A stretch of DNA of 64,000 bases, from assembly GCA_036365455.1 (NCBI GenBank), contig JAWQUS010000030.1, positions 20,604,001 through 20,668,000 on the forward strand, written 5' to 3'. Below, piece by piece: positions 62,880 to 64,000 of the stretch. The number at the start of each line of letters is the position of its first letter. The stretch's first letter is position 1. A model generated the notes under the pieces. It was not told the origin of the DNA. It made no database searches and saw nothing but the letters and a program-made list of their open reading frames with translations. The DNA is from Macrosoma leucophasiata. Taxonomy: Eukaryota > Arthropoda > Insecta > Lepidoptera > Hedylidae. The translations under genes were made by a program, and so were the position numbers.

Positions 62880-63579
62880 ATCCTGCATCAAAATAGTTCC
62901 TAATGATAACGGTGACGTTGAAGACAATCATTTAGCGGTGAATTACATTATACGGTGATGCTTACCAGGAATGTTCCTGGCAGTAACTCTATAAAATTTT
63001 ATTACTTGATAATGGAGATCGGCCCACGTTTACACCCAAGAAATAATTTATTCGGAGATAAAGATGTAATTATGTACAGCTTAGCGCTGTTTTTGTTTTT
63101 ATAACAACAAATTAACTTTTAATATGTTAATTTTTGTATCATATTTGTGTTTTTATCGTGCATAATTCTCTCCAGACACGAGAAAAATATGACAATTGAA
63201 ATTCAATTGTGTCTCGCCGCCGGTGGCCGTACGATCCTTGAAGGATTAATGTTTATAAGAATAACGACAAAGAATTTTGATGCATGAAGTAATGAATCCC
63301 CTTTTGTACTTACCAATTTTATTTTGCACGGTCTTGCAGGTAATTCATAACTTCTTACTAAAAATCTTTTCCTAGTAGATATCTTCTACAAAAAAGGTAT
63401 ATAAGTAGGTAATCCCTGAACAAAGTTATCTATTTCTAAGCCCACTGATCTACGCTAGGCTGCGCATAATTTTTTATAGATTTTTTTAAATGTTGACATT
63501 GGTATCTAAACACAATATGAAAAAAGAAGTCGCAAGAAAGTCTCAAATTTTTATCCCTGTTCATTGAAATTCATGTTTT
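62880..63579. other. Unassigned sequence
   Basis: Nothing recognised. Confidence 0.45.
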
Positions 63580-63775
63580 TGATAACAAATAAGCATGCAG
63601 TTCAAATTGTAAGTGAATACTGCAGCCTGTAAACATCTACACTAAAACCAGATATCATATAGATGCAATCGGTACCTTAAGTTGCTTGCCTAAGAGTATC
63701 CAACCGGAACAAGATAGTGCGGCAGATAAATTATGTAACACAGTTTAACCTTCGAGCTCTTCTACCACTAATAAC
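63580..63775 (-). mobile_element. A-element, degraded
   Basis: AATAAGCATGCAGTTCAAAT, TACTGCAGCCTGTAAACATC, CAACCGGAACAAGATAGTGC, then GAGCTCTTCTACCACTAA. Several internal deletions. Confidence 0.65.
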
Positions 63776-64000
63776 TCCAATAGCAGTCATTGATCACTCA
63801 GCAAATTCGAGTGTTTCGCATAACATTAAAATAAACGAATGAATAGATGAGAAAGCATTTGATCCACGTCCAGATTTTCATGTTACAGTAAACAATGAGG
63901 GTCACGAGGCAGCCAACGGGGATGGAAGAGCCACGTGAGACGCGCACCTTATTGAAGTACGAGTACGTAATCAATTTCATCTGAAATAGCTGTTTCACAT
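63776..64000. other. Unassigned sequence to window end
   Basis: Nothing recognised. Confidence 0.4.

Overview
The window looks like repeat-saturated, AT-rich insect DNA, most probably from a moth or butterfly. The main reason is its mobile-element content: CR1-, RTE- and Jockey-type LINE remnants, tRNA-headed SINEs, Helitron ends of the CTAGT type, and TTAA- and TTA-flanked MITEs. I recognise several of these from lepidopteran genomes by memory; none was searched. There is no bacterial-style gene packing, no operon and no CRISPR array.

Only one host gene is convincing. It is a two-exon gene on the minus strand (36266 down to 35406) for a 174-residue THAP zinc-finger protein with TQT motifs that resemble dynein light chain (LC8) binding sites. 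It has consensus splice sites and a nearby AATAAA. Every other long ORF is a transposon remnant, a frame through a tandem repeat, or a chance frame.

Labels used below. A-element: a retroposon of about 280 bp starting CTGGTGGTAGAGC and ending TTACATAAAAAA, with roughly 40 full or partial copies on both strands. B-SINE: a tRNA-headed SINE whose tail matches an RTE-type LINE end. C-SINE: a second tRNA-headed SINE. D-SINE: a third tRNA-like family. E-element: a repeat with a palindromic head and a CAGCAGTGGAC...GATGAT tail. M-MITE: a terminal-inverted-repeat element with 9-bp target duplications.

Layout. 1-9 kb: Helitron end, A-elements, a D-SINE composite inside a LINE 3' UTR, E-elements. 9.3-10.7 kb: 3' half of a CR1-type LINE, then a Helitron. 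11-20 kb: A-elements, LINE fragments, M-MITE copy 1, a TTAA MITE, and a B-SINE split by an A-element. 21.0-22.4 kb: a 1.34-kb internally deleted pogo/Tigger-like transposon. 22.8-30.7 kb: C-SINE, Helitrons, MITEs, an RTE end and a tandem repeat of about 98 bp. 31.0-34.3 kb: a dead mariner and an RTE-type LINE with an endonuclease domain. 35.4-36.3 kb: the THAP gene. 36.6-46 kb: A-, C- and E-elements, M-MITE copy 2 with a second MITE nested in it, palindromes. 46.1-46.7 kb: a 29-bp minisatellite of exactly 21 units. 47-58.9 kb: more A-elements, a 106-bp perfect tandem duplication, M-MITE copy 3, Jockey and other LINE remnants. 59.1-61.9 kb: a block with no repeat I recognise. 62-64 kb: Jockey and RTE ends and an A-element.

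How the parts relate. Three short families (A, B, E) each share their 3' end with a different LINE visible in the same window. This is the expected signature of short elements copied in trans by LINE enzymes, so the window shows several parasite and helper pairs layered in time around one small gene.
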